From Comamonas sp. GB3 AK4-5 (GTDB lineage: Bacteria; Pseudomonadota; Gammaproteobacteria; Burkholderiales; Burkholderiaceae_C), in assembly GCF_041320665.1 (NCBI RefSeq), contig NZ_CP166730.1:2480001-2544000 (forward strand): a stretch of DNA of 64,000 nucleotides, written 5' to 3'. This document shows positions 8,962 through 17,380 of this stretch, in pieces (position 1 is the stretch's first letter; the number at the start of each line of letters is the position of its first letter). A program made the position numbers and the translations under genes. The notes under the pieces were generated by a model that was not told the origin of the DNA, did no database searches, and saw nothing but the letters and a program-made list of their open reading frames with translations.

Positions 8962-11256
8962 ATGAACCCCGCCTTGCTGGAGGGCGTGCGCGCCGTGTTT
9001 GCCGCCGGCGGCGCCTTGTCGCAGGCTGAACCCAATTACCACCCGCGCGCCGGGCAGACCGCCATGGCAGAGGCCGTGGCCCGCACCATCAACGAGCGCT
9101 GCGTGCTGGTGGTGGAGGCGGGCACCGGCGTGGGCAAAACCTATTCTTACTTGGTGCCAGCCTTGCTCAGCGGCCAGCGCGTGGTGGTCTCCACCGCCAC
9201 CAAGGCCTTGCAGGACCAGCTGTTCAACCGCGACCTGCCGCGTCTGGTGCACAGCCTGGGCCTGCCGCTGCGCATGGCGCGCCTCAAGGGGCGCAGCAGC
9301 TATCTGTGTCAGCAGCGTCTGCTGCAGGTGCGCCTGGGACAGCAGCCGCTGGACGCCCAGGTGCTGCGTGCCGTAGCCCGGGTGGAAGACTGGGCCCGCA
9401 GCACCCGCACGGGAGACATGGCCGAGTTGCCCGATGTGGCCGAGGACTCCCAGGTCATGCCTCTGGTCACCTCCACCCGCGACAACTGCGTGGGCCGTGA
9501 ATGTGCCCACTGGCAGGCCTGCCATGTGAACCGCGCCCGCCAGCAGGCCCTGGATGCCGATGTGGCCGTGGTCAACCACCACCTGTTTTTTGCCGACCTG
9601 GAAGTGCGCGAATCCGGCATGGCCCAGTTGTTGCCCCAGGCGGGCGTGGTGGTGATTGACGAGGCCCACCAGCTCAACGAAACCGGTATCCAGTTTGCCG
9701 GCCTGGTGCTCAGCAGCAACCAGCTGCTGGCCTATGCCCGCGATGTCATGGCTGACGCCAGCCAGCATGCCCGGGGCATGGCCGACTGGCTGGTGCTGGC
9801 CGCCCGCCTGCAGCAGGCCGTGCGCGACTGGCGTTTGCTGGCCGGCCCCTCCCACAGCGCCCAGCCGCGCCTGCGCTGGCAGGGCCTGGCGCCAGAGACA
9901 TTGGACGCTGCCACCTGGCGCGCTGCGGTGGTGCATGTGGGTCAGGCCTTGCGCGCCGTGGTCCAGGCCCTGGCCGGGGTGCTGGAGATGGCACCGGCCC
10001 TGGGCCAGCTGCGAACGCGCGGAGAAGCCTTGCTGCAGCGGTTGGCGCATTTTGTGCGTGCCGTGCCGGATGACGCCGTGCGCTGGCTGGAGTTGGGTCG
10101 CCAGCATGTGCGCCTGACCGAGTCGCCGCTGCAGATTGCCCGCCTGGTGCGCGAGCAGCTGATGGCAGGCCACCCGGCCTTGCAGGTGAAGGCATTCAGC
10201 GATGCTGACCTGGAGCCGGGTGGTGCCTGGGCAGCGCCGCTTCCGGAAGGTGATGGCGTGGCGGGGGCCGAGGAGAAGGCGGAGCTGCTTGCCGATAGCG
10301 CGCGGGATGGCGTGGGGGTAGGGGATGCTGCGGACGCAGAGCCATCACCGCCGCTTTCTCCGGCCGCGCCATCCCAAGCTGCAGCGCCCATCTCTGCCAT
10401 CGCACAAGCGGCCCATACACCCCATGCGGCCTGGATTTTCACCTCTGCCACGTTGGGTCTGGGCGCGGATCTGCGCTGGTTTACCGAGCCCTGTGGCCTG
10501 CAAGGTGCCCAGGTGCTCCGGGTGGACAGTCCTTTTGACTATGCCCGCCAGGCCGCGCTGTATGTGCCCCAGCGCTTTCCCCTGCCCAGCGAGCCCGGCC
10601 ACAGCGCGGCCGTGGCCCAACTGGCCGGTGAGGGCGCTGCCGTGCTGGGCGGGCGCACCCTGGTGCTGACCACCACGCTGCGGGCGCTGGAGCCTATAGG
10701 CCAGCTGCTGCGCGCACGTTTCGGGCTGCTGGAGCCCGTGGATGTGCTGGTGCAAGGCCAGGGCTCCAAGCATGCGCTGATGCAGCGCTTCCGGGCCGGT
10801 ACCGTGGGTGGGCGTGGCTGTGTACTTGTGGCCTCCAACACCTTCTGGGAGGGCGTGGACATTCCGGGGGATGCGTTGCAGCTGGTGGTGATCGACAAGC
10901 TGCCCTTTCCCCCGCCGGACGATCCCCTGGTGGAGGCCCGTTCACGCCAGCTGGAGCGCCTGGGGCGCAACCCGTTTGCCGACTATGTGCTGCCCGAGGC
11001 GGCGCTGGCCCTCAAGCAGGGGGTGGGGCGGCTGATCCGCACCGAGACAGACCGCGGCATCGTCGTCGTGGCCGACGCGCGCTTGCGCACCATGGGCTAT
11101 GGCCGCAGTCTGCTGAAAACCCTGCCGGCCATGCGCTGGCTGGACCAGGAGGCCGACTGGCAGGCCGCGCTGCAGGCATTGCTGCGTCCATCGCCGCCGA
11201 CGCAAGAAATCCGTGGTGCAGAGACCTGCGCCGATGCGCCGGATGAAAAGCCCTGA
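8962..11256 (+). CDS. ATP-dependent DNA helicase, DinG/YoaA (XPD-like) family
   Basis: A superfamily 2 helicase with an iron-sulfur cluster, of the 5'-to-3' XPD-like branch used in replication repair and R-loop or D-loop removal. Walker A EAGTGVGKTYSYL lies near residues 52-64 and the DEAH box VIDEAHQL near 231-238. Four cysteines fit the FeS domain: C116 in YLCQQRL, then CVGRECAHWQAC near 176-187. Motif VI appears as KQGVGRLIRTETDRG near 686. A poorly conserved Ala/Pro/Glu-rich insert at about 415-485 lengthens the protein to 764 residues (E. coli YoaA is about 636, DinG about 716). I cannot settle between DinG and YoaA from sequence alone. Confidence 0.9.
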   Translation: MNPALLEGVRAVFAAGGALSQAEPNYHPRAGQTAMAEAVARTINERCVLVVEAGTGVGKTYSYLVPALLSGQRVVVSTATKALQDQLFNRDLPRLVHSLGLPLRMARLKGRSSYLCQQRLLQVRLGQQPLDAQVLRAVARVEDWARSTRTGDMAELPDVAEDSQVMPLVTSTRDNCVGRECAHWQACHVNRARQQALDADVAVVNHHLFFADLEVRESGMAQLLPQAGVVVIDEAHQLNETGIQFAGLVLSSNQLLAYARDVMADASQHARGMADWLVLAARLQQAVRDWRLLAGPSHSAQPRLRWQGLAPETLDAATWRAAVVHVGQALRAVVQALAGVLEMAPALGQLRTRGEALLQRLAHFVRAVPDDAVRWLELGRQHVRLTESPLQIARLVREQLMAGHPALQVKAFSDADLEPGGAWAAPLPEGDGVAGAEEKAELLADSARDGVGVGDAADAEPSPPLSPAAPSQAAAPISAIAQAAHTPHAAWIFTSATLGLGADLRWFTEPCGLQGAQVLRVDSPFDYARQAALYVPQRFPLPSEPGHSAAVAQLAGEGAAVLGGRTLVLTTTLRALEPIGQLLRARFGLLEPVDVLVQGQGSKHALMQRFRAGTVGGRGCVLVASNTFWEGVDIPGDALQLVVIDKLPFPPPDDPLVEARSRQLERLGRNPFADYVLPEAALALKQGVGRLIRTETDRGIVVVADARLRTMGYGRSLLKTLPAMRWLDQEADWQAALQALLRPSPPTQEIRGAETCADAPDEKP

Positions 11257-11546
11257 AAGCCTCTGCCCTCGCCGGTACGCAGGCCTGCTATGGAAAATGA
11301 ATTTCAATGAACCACTCTATGGAGTGGCGTTTTGAGTTTTCAATGCCGAAAGTAATCGAAGGCATTGCAAATATCCTGAATTATATAAATCGCATTTGAT
11401 AATTTATTCAAAAATAATACGAAACCTTATGTAATTTTTATCTGTGTTGGAATATTTTTTGAGAGAATGAAAATAACCATTTTTGTATATCCTTGAGTTT
11501 TATATTAATTGAAGCCATTCTTTTATCAACCACGGATTAATAGAAT
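11257..11546. other. AT-rich gene-free interval
   Basis: About 290 bp that change abruptly to low GC (many runs such as TTATATAAAT and AAAATAATAC) compared with the GC-rich flanks. It contains no open frame worth naming. It probably holds the promoter of the HAD gene that follows and may mark the edge of transferred DNA. Confidence 0.5.
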
Positions 11547-12179
11547 ATGCATTCCATCAAATTCAAAGCCTTGCTTTTTGATATGGATGGCACCTTGGTG
11601 GAGTCCACCTCCGAGGTGGAGAAAATATGGGGGCAGTGGTGCCGTCAACATGGCATTCCTCTTCCCTCGGTGCTTGAAATCTGCCACGGAGTTCGGTCTC
11701 AAGACGTGATCGCGCAAGTTGCGCCGCAGCTCGATGTGCTTGAGGAGTGCCGCAGGCTTGAGGAAATGGAGTTGGCATCCGCGGTTTCCCAAGCCCTTCC
11801 CGGTGCCTGTGAATTCTTGCAGGGCTTGGGAGATGCGCCGTGGGCGGTGGTGACATCGGCCTGTCGCCCAGTCGCTTTGCAGCGCATGAAGCGGAGCGGG
11901 CTGCCTGAACCCAGACTCCTCATCGGATCCGGTGATGTGCAAAAGGGAAAGCCCGACCCCGAGCCTTATACCACCGCAGCCTATCGGCTCGGCATGGCGC
12001 CTTCGGATTGCCTGGTGTTTGAAGATGCCCCTGCAGGCATTCAAAGTGCGCTGGATGCAGGATGCCAGGTCATACAGATTGGCTCCTGCCCAATAAACAG
12101 GGCTGGAGTTTACCGAGCGCAATATTGGGGCCAGCTCATGCTGGGTAGTAATAAAAATGAAGTTTTTATTACAGATTGA
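11547..12179 (+). CDS. HAD-superfamily (subfamily IA) phosphatase
   Basis: A haloacid-dehalogenase-type phosphohydrolase of 210 residues, related to sugar-phosphatases of the YfbT/phosphoglycolate-phosphatase kind. Motif I is LLFDMDGTLVES (residues 9-20, nucleophile D12 and acid D14), motif II VVTSACRP near 110, the motif III lysine is in GKPDPEPY near 137, and motif IV is CLVFEDAPAG near 155. A helical cap lies between motifs I and II, as in subfamily IA. The physiological substrate is unknown. Base composition and codon use are visibly more AT-rich than neighbours and the upstream spacer is strongly AT-rich, so recent acquisition is plausible. No strong ribosome site precedes the ATG. Confidence 0.85.
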   Translation: MHSIKFKALLFDMDGTLVESTSEVEKIWGQWCRQHGIPLPSVLEICHGVRSQDVIAQVAPQLDVLEECRRLEEMELASAVSQALPGACEFLQGLGDAPWAVVTSACRPVALQRMKRSGLPEPRLLIGSGDVQKGKPDPEPYTTAAYRLGMAPSDCLVFEDAPAGIQSALDAGCQVIQIGSCPINRAGVYRAQYWGQLMLGSNKNEVFITD

Positions 12180-12291
12180 TCAAATGTAAAAATATTTTTT
12201 GAGCGGCGCTTTTTGCACATCAGCTCTGGGGCCGCACCCCCGCGCCTTGGCAGAGGCGGGGGGATTCACAAGCTGGGGCGCCGGTGCTGAA

Positions 12292-13095
12292 TTACCAGAA
12301 CTTCCACCAGGGGCTGCTGGTGCGGCGCTGGGCGGCAGTGCTCTCGTCGGCGTAGTTGGCTTCCAGCACGCGCTGGGCGTCATCGCGCAGCTGGGTCATA
12401 CCGAGCTTGTCGTAGGACTTGGCCAGAATGTCCAGCGCGTCCTTGATGGCGGGCACGCCTTCGTATTCGGCAATGGCGGTCTGGGCGCGGCCGATGGCGG
12501 CCACATAGGCGCCACGCGAATAGTAGTAGCGCGCCACATGCACCTCGTACTGGGCCAGCGAGTTGACGATGTAAGTCATGCGCTGGAGTGAGTCGGCGGC
12601 GTAGCGCGATTCAGGGAAGCGCTTGCTCAGTTCGTTGAAGGATTCGAACGAGTCCTTGGCCGCTTTCTGGTCACGCTCGGACAGATCCTGGCGTGACAGC
12701 CAGGAGAACAGGCCCAGGTTTTCATTGAAGTTGACCAGGCCTTTGAGGTAGAGGGCGTAATCCATGGCCGGGCTGGCGGGGTGCAGCTTCATGAAGCGGT
12801 CCAGCGTGGCAATGGCCTGGGCCTTGTCGCCCGCCTTGTACTGGGCATAGGCCTTGTCGATCTGCGCCTGCTGTGCCAGCGGCGTGCCGGCGGCACGGCC
12901 TTCCAGCTTTTCGAACAGGGGCACGGCCTTGTCATAGCCGCCACCGTTGAGTTCGTCCTTGGCTTCCGTGTAGATGCGGTCAGGCGTCCACTTGGCCGTG
13001 GGATCGTCCTTGGTCGTGTTGCATCCAGCCAGCAGGCTGGCCGCCAGCACGGCAGCAGTCAGAGGCAGGCAATGTCGGGGCAGTGAGGACAGCAT
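12292..13095 (-). CDS. bamD: Outer membrane protein assembly factor BamD (ComL lipoprotein)
   Basis: BamD is the essential lipoprotein of the BAM complex that inserts beta-barrel proteins into the outer membrane. From the ATG at 13095 the product is 267 residues: a lipoprotein signal with lipobox LLAGC (cysteine near residue 25), then tetratricopeptide-like helices. Recognisable family segments are IYTEAKDELNGGGYDKAV, FMKLHPASPAMDYALYLKG and SFESFNELSKRFPESRYA. The frame is open further upstream (to 13266), but those extra residues precede the lipoprotein signal and overlap the dnaE start, so I reject them. An ATG at 13140 is a possible alternative. It is divergent from dnaE. Confidence 0.93.
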   Translation of the reverse strand: MLSSLPRHCLPLTAAVLAASLLAGCNTTKDDPTAKWTPDRIYTEAKDELNGGGYDKAVPLFEKLEGRAAGTPLAQQAQIDKAYAQYKAGDKAQAIATLDRFMKLHPASPAMDYALYLKGLVNFNENLGLFSWLSRQDLSERDQKAAKDSFESFNELSKRFPESRYAADSLQRMTYIVNSLAQYEVHVARYYYSRGAYVAAIGRAQTAIAEYEGVPAIKDALDILAKSYDKLGMTQLRDDAQRVLEANYADESTAAQRRTSSPWWKFW

Positions 13096-13255
13096 TCGGA
13101 CAGAAGAAATGGGTAGGGGGTTGGGTGGCAAAAACACCATCGAGGCAGCTCGGGTGCAGCCACAGCGTGAGGGGCATTGTAGCGGCAGCCCAAAGGACTC
13201 CAGCCAGCAGGTTATGAGGTCGGCATGGGCGTGAAGGGCTCCGCGCCTTTCTACA

Positions 13256-16200
13256 ATGGCGGCCATGTTTGTTCACCTGCGCCTGCACTCCGAGTTTTCC
13301 GTCGTTGACGGGACCTGCCGTATCGACGATGTCCTGAAGGCTGCGGCCGCTGATGGGCAGCCGGCGATGGCCATCACCGACCTCAACAACATGTTCGGGG
13401 GGCTGAAGTTCTACAAATCGGGCCGGGGCAAGGGCGTCAAGCCCGTGCTGGGCGCCGAGCTGATCATGGAGGGCGAGGGCGGAGCCCCCGGCCCGCGCGT
13501 GCTGGTGCTGGTGCAAAGCAAGCAGGGCTACCACAACCTCTCGGAGATTCTGGCGCGTGGGTGGACGGGCAATGTGCCCCGGGGCCAGGCACAGGCTCAG
13601 AGCAAATGGGAATGGCTGCAGGAGCTGGGCGATGGCTTGATTCTGCTGTCCGGTGCCAACGCCGGCCCGGTGGGCCAGGCCTTGCAGCGCGGCGACAGCG
13701 AAGGCGCGGCGCGCGAGGCCTTGCGCATGGCGGCCATGTTCCCCCACCGCTTTTACCTGGAGCTGCAGCGTGCGGGCCGCCCCGAAGACGAAAGTCTGGT
13801 GGCGCAGACCGTGCAGCTGGCCGGACGTTTAAATTTGCCGGTGGTGGCCACCCACCCGGTGCAGTTCTTCAAGCCGGATGATTTCGAGTCCCATGAAGCC
13901 CGCGTCTGCATTGCCGAAGGCGAGGTGCTGGGCAATACCAAGCGCATCCGGCGCTTCACACGCGAGCAATACCTCAAGAGCAGCGCCGAGATGCAGGCCC
14001 TGTTTGCCGATGTGCCCACGGCGCTGGAAAACACCGTGGAAATCGCCCGTCGCTGCAGCGTGACGCTGCTGCTGGGCAAGAACTTTCTGCCGGAATTCCC
14101 CACGCCCGATGGCTCTCCGGCGGCGGAGTATTTCCGCAAGTCCTCCTATGAGGGGCTGGAAGATCGCTTGCTGCTGCTCTTCCCCAACGAGGCCAAGCGC
14201 GATGCAGTGCGCCCCCAGTACCAGGAGCGGCTGGAGTTTGAGCTGGGCATCATCTTGAAGATGGATTTCCCCGGCTACTTCCTGATCGTGGCGGACTTCA
14301 TCAACTGGGCCAAGAACAATGGCTGCCCGGTGGGGCCGGGCCGGGGCTCGGGTGCCGGCTCGCTGGTGGCCTATGTGCTGAAGATCACCGACCTGGACCC
14401 CATCCACTACAACCTGCTGTTCGAGCGCTTTCTGAATCCAGAGCGCGTGTCCATGCCTGACTTTGACGTGGACTTTTGCCAGGCGAATCGTGACCGGGTG
14501 ATCGATTACGTGAAGGATCGTTACGGTCGCAATGCCGTCAGCCAGATTGCCACCTTCGGCACCATGGCCGCGCGCGCGGCCATCCGCGACGTTGGCCGGG
14601 TGCTGGATCTGAGCTACAACTTCTGTGACGGCATCTCCAAGCTGGTGCCCAACAAGCCCGGCCTGCATGTCACGCTGCGCTACCCGCCCAACCCACGCAA
14701 GGAGAACGACAAGTACACCTATGCGGTGGACGAGCAGGCGCTGGCGGAGCGGCTGGACAAAGAAGAAGACGTGAAGATGCTGATCGAGATGGCGCAAAAG
14801 CTCGAGGGCATGTGCCGCAACATCGGCATGCACGCCGGCGGCGTGGTGATTGCGCCGGGCAAGCTGACGGACTTCTGCCCGCTCTACCAGCAGCCGGGCA
14901 GCGATTCGGCCGTGGCCATGTACGACAAGGACGACGTGGAGCAGATCGGCCTGGTGAAGTTCGACTTCTTGGGTCTGGCCACCTTGACCATCCTGGAAAT
15001 CGCGCGCGAATTCATCATGCAGCGCCACAAGGGCCAGGAGAACTTCAAATTTGAAGAAATCCCCCTCGACGATTACCCCACCTACAAGCTCTTTCAGGAA
15101 GGCAAGACCGAAGCCGTCTTCCAGTTTGAATCGCGCGGCATGCAGGGCATGTTGCGGGACGCCAAGCCCTCGCGCCTGGAAGACCTGATCGCCTTGAACG
15201 CCTTGTACCGTCCGGGCCCCATGGACCTGATTCCGTCCTTTGTGGCGCGCAAGCACGGGCGTGAGGACATCGAATATCCCCACCCACTGGTGGAGCAGGT
15301 GCTGGCCGAAACCTACGGCATCATGGTCTACCAGGAGCAGGTGATGCAGACGGCCCAGGTGCTGGGGGGCTACTCGCTCGGCGGCGCCGACTTGCTGCGC
15401 CGTGCCATGGGCAAGAAGAAGGTCGAAGAGATGGCCATGCACCGCAACCTCTTCCGAGAGGGTGCGGCCAAGAAGGGCATCAACCAGGACAAGGCCGACG
15501 AAGTCTTCGACTTGATGGAAAAGTTCGCGGGCTACGGCTTCAACAAGTCGCACGCGGCCGCCTACTCGCTGCTGGCCTACCACACGGGCTGGCTCAAGGT
15601 GCATTACACGGCGGAGTTCTTCTGCGGCAATATGACCGTGGAAATGGACGACACCGACAAGCTCAAGGTGCTCTATGAAGACGCGCTGAAGATGGGCCTG
15701 ACCTTTGAGCCGCCCGATGTGAACCGCGGCGTCTACCGCTTTGAGCCGGTGACGGACAAGGTGGTGCGCTACGGCCTGGGTGCCATCAAGGGCACGGGCC
15801 AGCAGGCCATCGAGGCCATCATTGCCGCCCGCGAAGGGCAGGGCGTGGGTCCCAACGGTCATCTCAAAGGGCCGTTCACCAGCCTGTTCGACTTCTGCGT
15901 GCGCGTGGACCGCTCCCGCCTGAACAAGCGCACGCTGGAGGCGTTGATCAAGGCCGGCGCCTTCGATGCCATCCACATGAACCGGGCTGCGTTGGCGGCT
16001 TCGGTCGATACCGCGTTTGAGTTCGCCAATGCCACTCTGGCCAATGCCAACCAGGGCGGCCTGTTCGACATGATGGGCGAGGACGCCGTGGGCTCCAGCA
16101 CGCAGGAGCCGCCACTGGCCGAGGTGCTGCCCTGGGGCATCAAGGAGCGATTGACGCTGGAAAAAACGGCCGTGGGCTTTTATCTGTCCGGCCATTTGTT

Positions 16201-16801
16201 CGATGAGGTGGAGGCCGAGGTGCGCCGCTTTGTGCGCACGCCGCTTTCCGAGCTGCGCGACAGCCGCGAGCCCCAGGTACTGGCCGGCATCGTCAGCGAT
16301 TTGCGCGTCATCAACGGCCAGCGCGGCAAGCTGTGCCTGTTCAAGATCGACGACAAGTCCACGGTGATCGAAGCCTCGGTCGATGAGGCCTTGCTCAATG
16401 CCCATCGGGACACGCTCAAGGACGACGAGTTCGTGGTCTTCAGCGCCAAGCTGCAGGTGGACAGGTTCAGCGGTGGCCTGCGCGCCAAGGTGCAGCATCT
16501 GTGGGGGCTGGCCGATGCACGCTGCCGCTTTGGCCGCTATCTGCAGGTCAGCACCACCGACAAAATGCCGGATGTGCCGCGCATGCTGCGGGAGTTTCCC
16601 GCCAAGCGTGAAGCCAGCGAGCATGGCGATGTGCTGCACGGCCTCAAGGTGCGCCTGGGCGTGCGCTGCGAGAGCGCGCTGGGTGCGGCCTTGGTGGAGC
16701 TGCAACTGGGGGACAGCAGCCGCTTCTTCCCCAGCGATGCAGCCCTGGCAGCCTGGTGCGCGGAGGCCGGTAGCGGTCGCAGCCAGGTGGTCTATGAATA
16801 A
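13256..16801 (+). CDS. dnaE: DNA polymerase III alpha subunit
   Basis: The replicative polymerase subunit, 1181 residues, normal for proteobacterial DnaE1. The N-terminal PHP domain begins HLRLHSEFSVVDG (about residues 6-18). The catalytic palm shows GPGRGSGAGSLVAYVL near 360 and the two-aspartate motif PDFDVDFCQANRD near 400. Fingers and the beta-clamp-binding region follow, and the OB-fold near 1000-1080 (VLAGIVSDLRVINGQRGK) is typical. Start may be the ATG at 13256 or the one at 13265 (MFVHLRLHSEF), which fits family N-termini better. The promoter must lie in the roughly 160 bp shared with divergent bamD. The opposite strand has a 995-codon open frame that is a shadow. Confidence 0.97.
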   Translation: MAAMFVHLRLHSEFSVVDGTCRIDDVLKAAAADGQPAMAITDLNNMFGGLKFYKSGRGKGVKPVLGAELIMEGEGGAPGPRVLVLVQSKQGYHNLSEILARGWTGNVPRGQAQAQSKWEWLQELGDGLILLSGANAGPVGQALQRGDSEGAAREALRMAAMFPHRFYLELQRAGRPEDESLVAQTVQLAGRLNLPVVATHPVQFFKPDDFESHEARVCIAEGEVLGNTKRIRRFTREQYLKSSAEMQALFADVPTALENTVEIARRCSVTLLLGKNFLPEFPTPDGSPAAEYFRKSSYEGLEDRLLLLFPNEAKRDAVRPQYQERLEFELGIILKMDFPGYFLIVADFINWAKNNGCPVGPGRGSGAGSLVAYVLKITDLDPIHYNLLFERFLNPERVSMPDFDVDFCQANRDRVIDYVKDRYGRNAVSQIATFGTMAARAAIRDVGRVLDLSYNFCDGISKLVPNKPGLHVTLRYPPNPRKENDKYTYAVDEQALAERLDKEEDVKMLIEMAQKLEGMCRNIGMHAGGVVIAPGKLTDFCPLYQQPGSDSAVAMYDKDDVEQIGLVKFDFLGLATLTILEIAREFIMQRHKGQENFKFEEIPLDDYPTYKLFQEGKTEAVFQFESRGMQGMLRDAKPSRLEDLIALNALYRPGPMDLIPSFVARKHGREDIEYPHPLVEQVLAETYGIMVYQEQVMQTAQVLGGYSLGGADLLRRAMGKKKVEEMAMHRNLFREGAAKKGINQDKADEVFDLMEKFAGYGFNKSHAAAYSLLAYHTGWLKVHYTAEFFCGNMTVEMDDTDKLKVLYEDALKMGLTFEPPDVNRGVYRFEPVTDKVVRYGLGAIKGTGQQAIEAIIAAREGQGVGPNGHLKGPFTSLFDFCVRVDRSRLNKRTLEALIKAGAFDAIHMNRAALAASVDTAFEFANATLANANQGGLFDMMGEDAVGSSTQEPPLAEVLPWGIKERLTLEKTAVGFYLSGHLFDEVEAEVRRFVRTPLSELRDSREPQVLAGIVSDLRVINGQRGKLCLFKIDDKSTVIEASVDEALLNAHRDTLKDDEFVVFSAKLQVDRFSGGLRAKVQHLWGLADARCRFGRYLQVSTTDKMPDVPRMLREFPAKREASEHGDVLHGLKVRLGVRCESALGAALVELQLGDSSRFFPSDAALAAWCAEAGSGRSQVVYE

Positions 16802-16958
16802 GCCCCTCGCACCCACTCTTTGATACGCTGTTGCAAAGCCTTGTCACATCTTTTCAGGCTGTGTCGCGGCCAAGCAGCAGCCGAAAACCATCCACTGTAT
16901 TTACCCTGGCCCGGTGCGCATGGCAAATGCGCGCTGCGCCATCGCTAGAATGATTTTC

Positions 16959-17318
16959 ATGGCAACCGAACAACCTCCTCTTCAGCCTTCCATCAAGCCC
17001 CAGCTTCCCCGGGAGGATGGCAGCGGCTCGGTCGTGCTGGAGAGGCGCACCCAGCGTGTGGCGCCGCCGCCCATGTACCAGGTGGTGATGCTCAACGACG
17101 ACTTCACCCCCATGGAGTTCGTGATCCTGGTGCTGCAGGAATTTTTTGGCAAAGACCGCGAATCCGCCACCCAGATCATGCTCAAAATCCACCTGGATGG
17201 ACGCGGTATCTGCGGGGTGTACTCCCGCGACATCGCCTCCACCAAGGTCGAGCAGGTCTTGCAGGCCGCCCACAAAGCAGGTCATCCCCTGCAGGCGGTC
17301 AGTGAACCTATTGAATAA
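16959..17318 (+). CDS. clpS: ATP-dependent Clp protease adaptor ClpS
   Basis: ClpS recognises N-degron substrates and delivers them to ClpAP. The start chosen (ATG at 16959) gives 119 residues; the frame is open 15 codons further upstream, but those residues are not family-like. The fold is clear: [18 protein letters not shown] (about residues 45-62) contains the substrate-pocket NDD, and the second half has [25 protein letters not shown] box (16946-16951) ends only 7 bases before the ATG, so if it is a real -10 element the transcript would be nearly leaderless. clpA follows after 62 bp with its own AAAGGAG site. Confidence 0.95.
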   Translation: MATEQPPLQPSIKPQLPREDGSGSVVLERRTQRVAPPPMYQVVMLNDDFTPMEFVILVLQEFFGKDRESATQIMLKIHLDGRGICGVYSRDIASTKVEQVLQAAHKAGHPLQAVSEPIE

Positions 17319-17380
17319 CTGCAGATCGTCCCGATTTCAGAGTAGATTCTCTTAACTGGCAAGCGCAAAGGAGTCACTAC

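Noticed and set aside
13829..16816. A 995-codon open frame on the minus strand opposite dnaE
   Set aside because: Same cause: strong third-position GC removes antisense stops. No domain is recognisable and dnaE is unambiguous.
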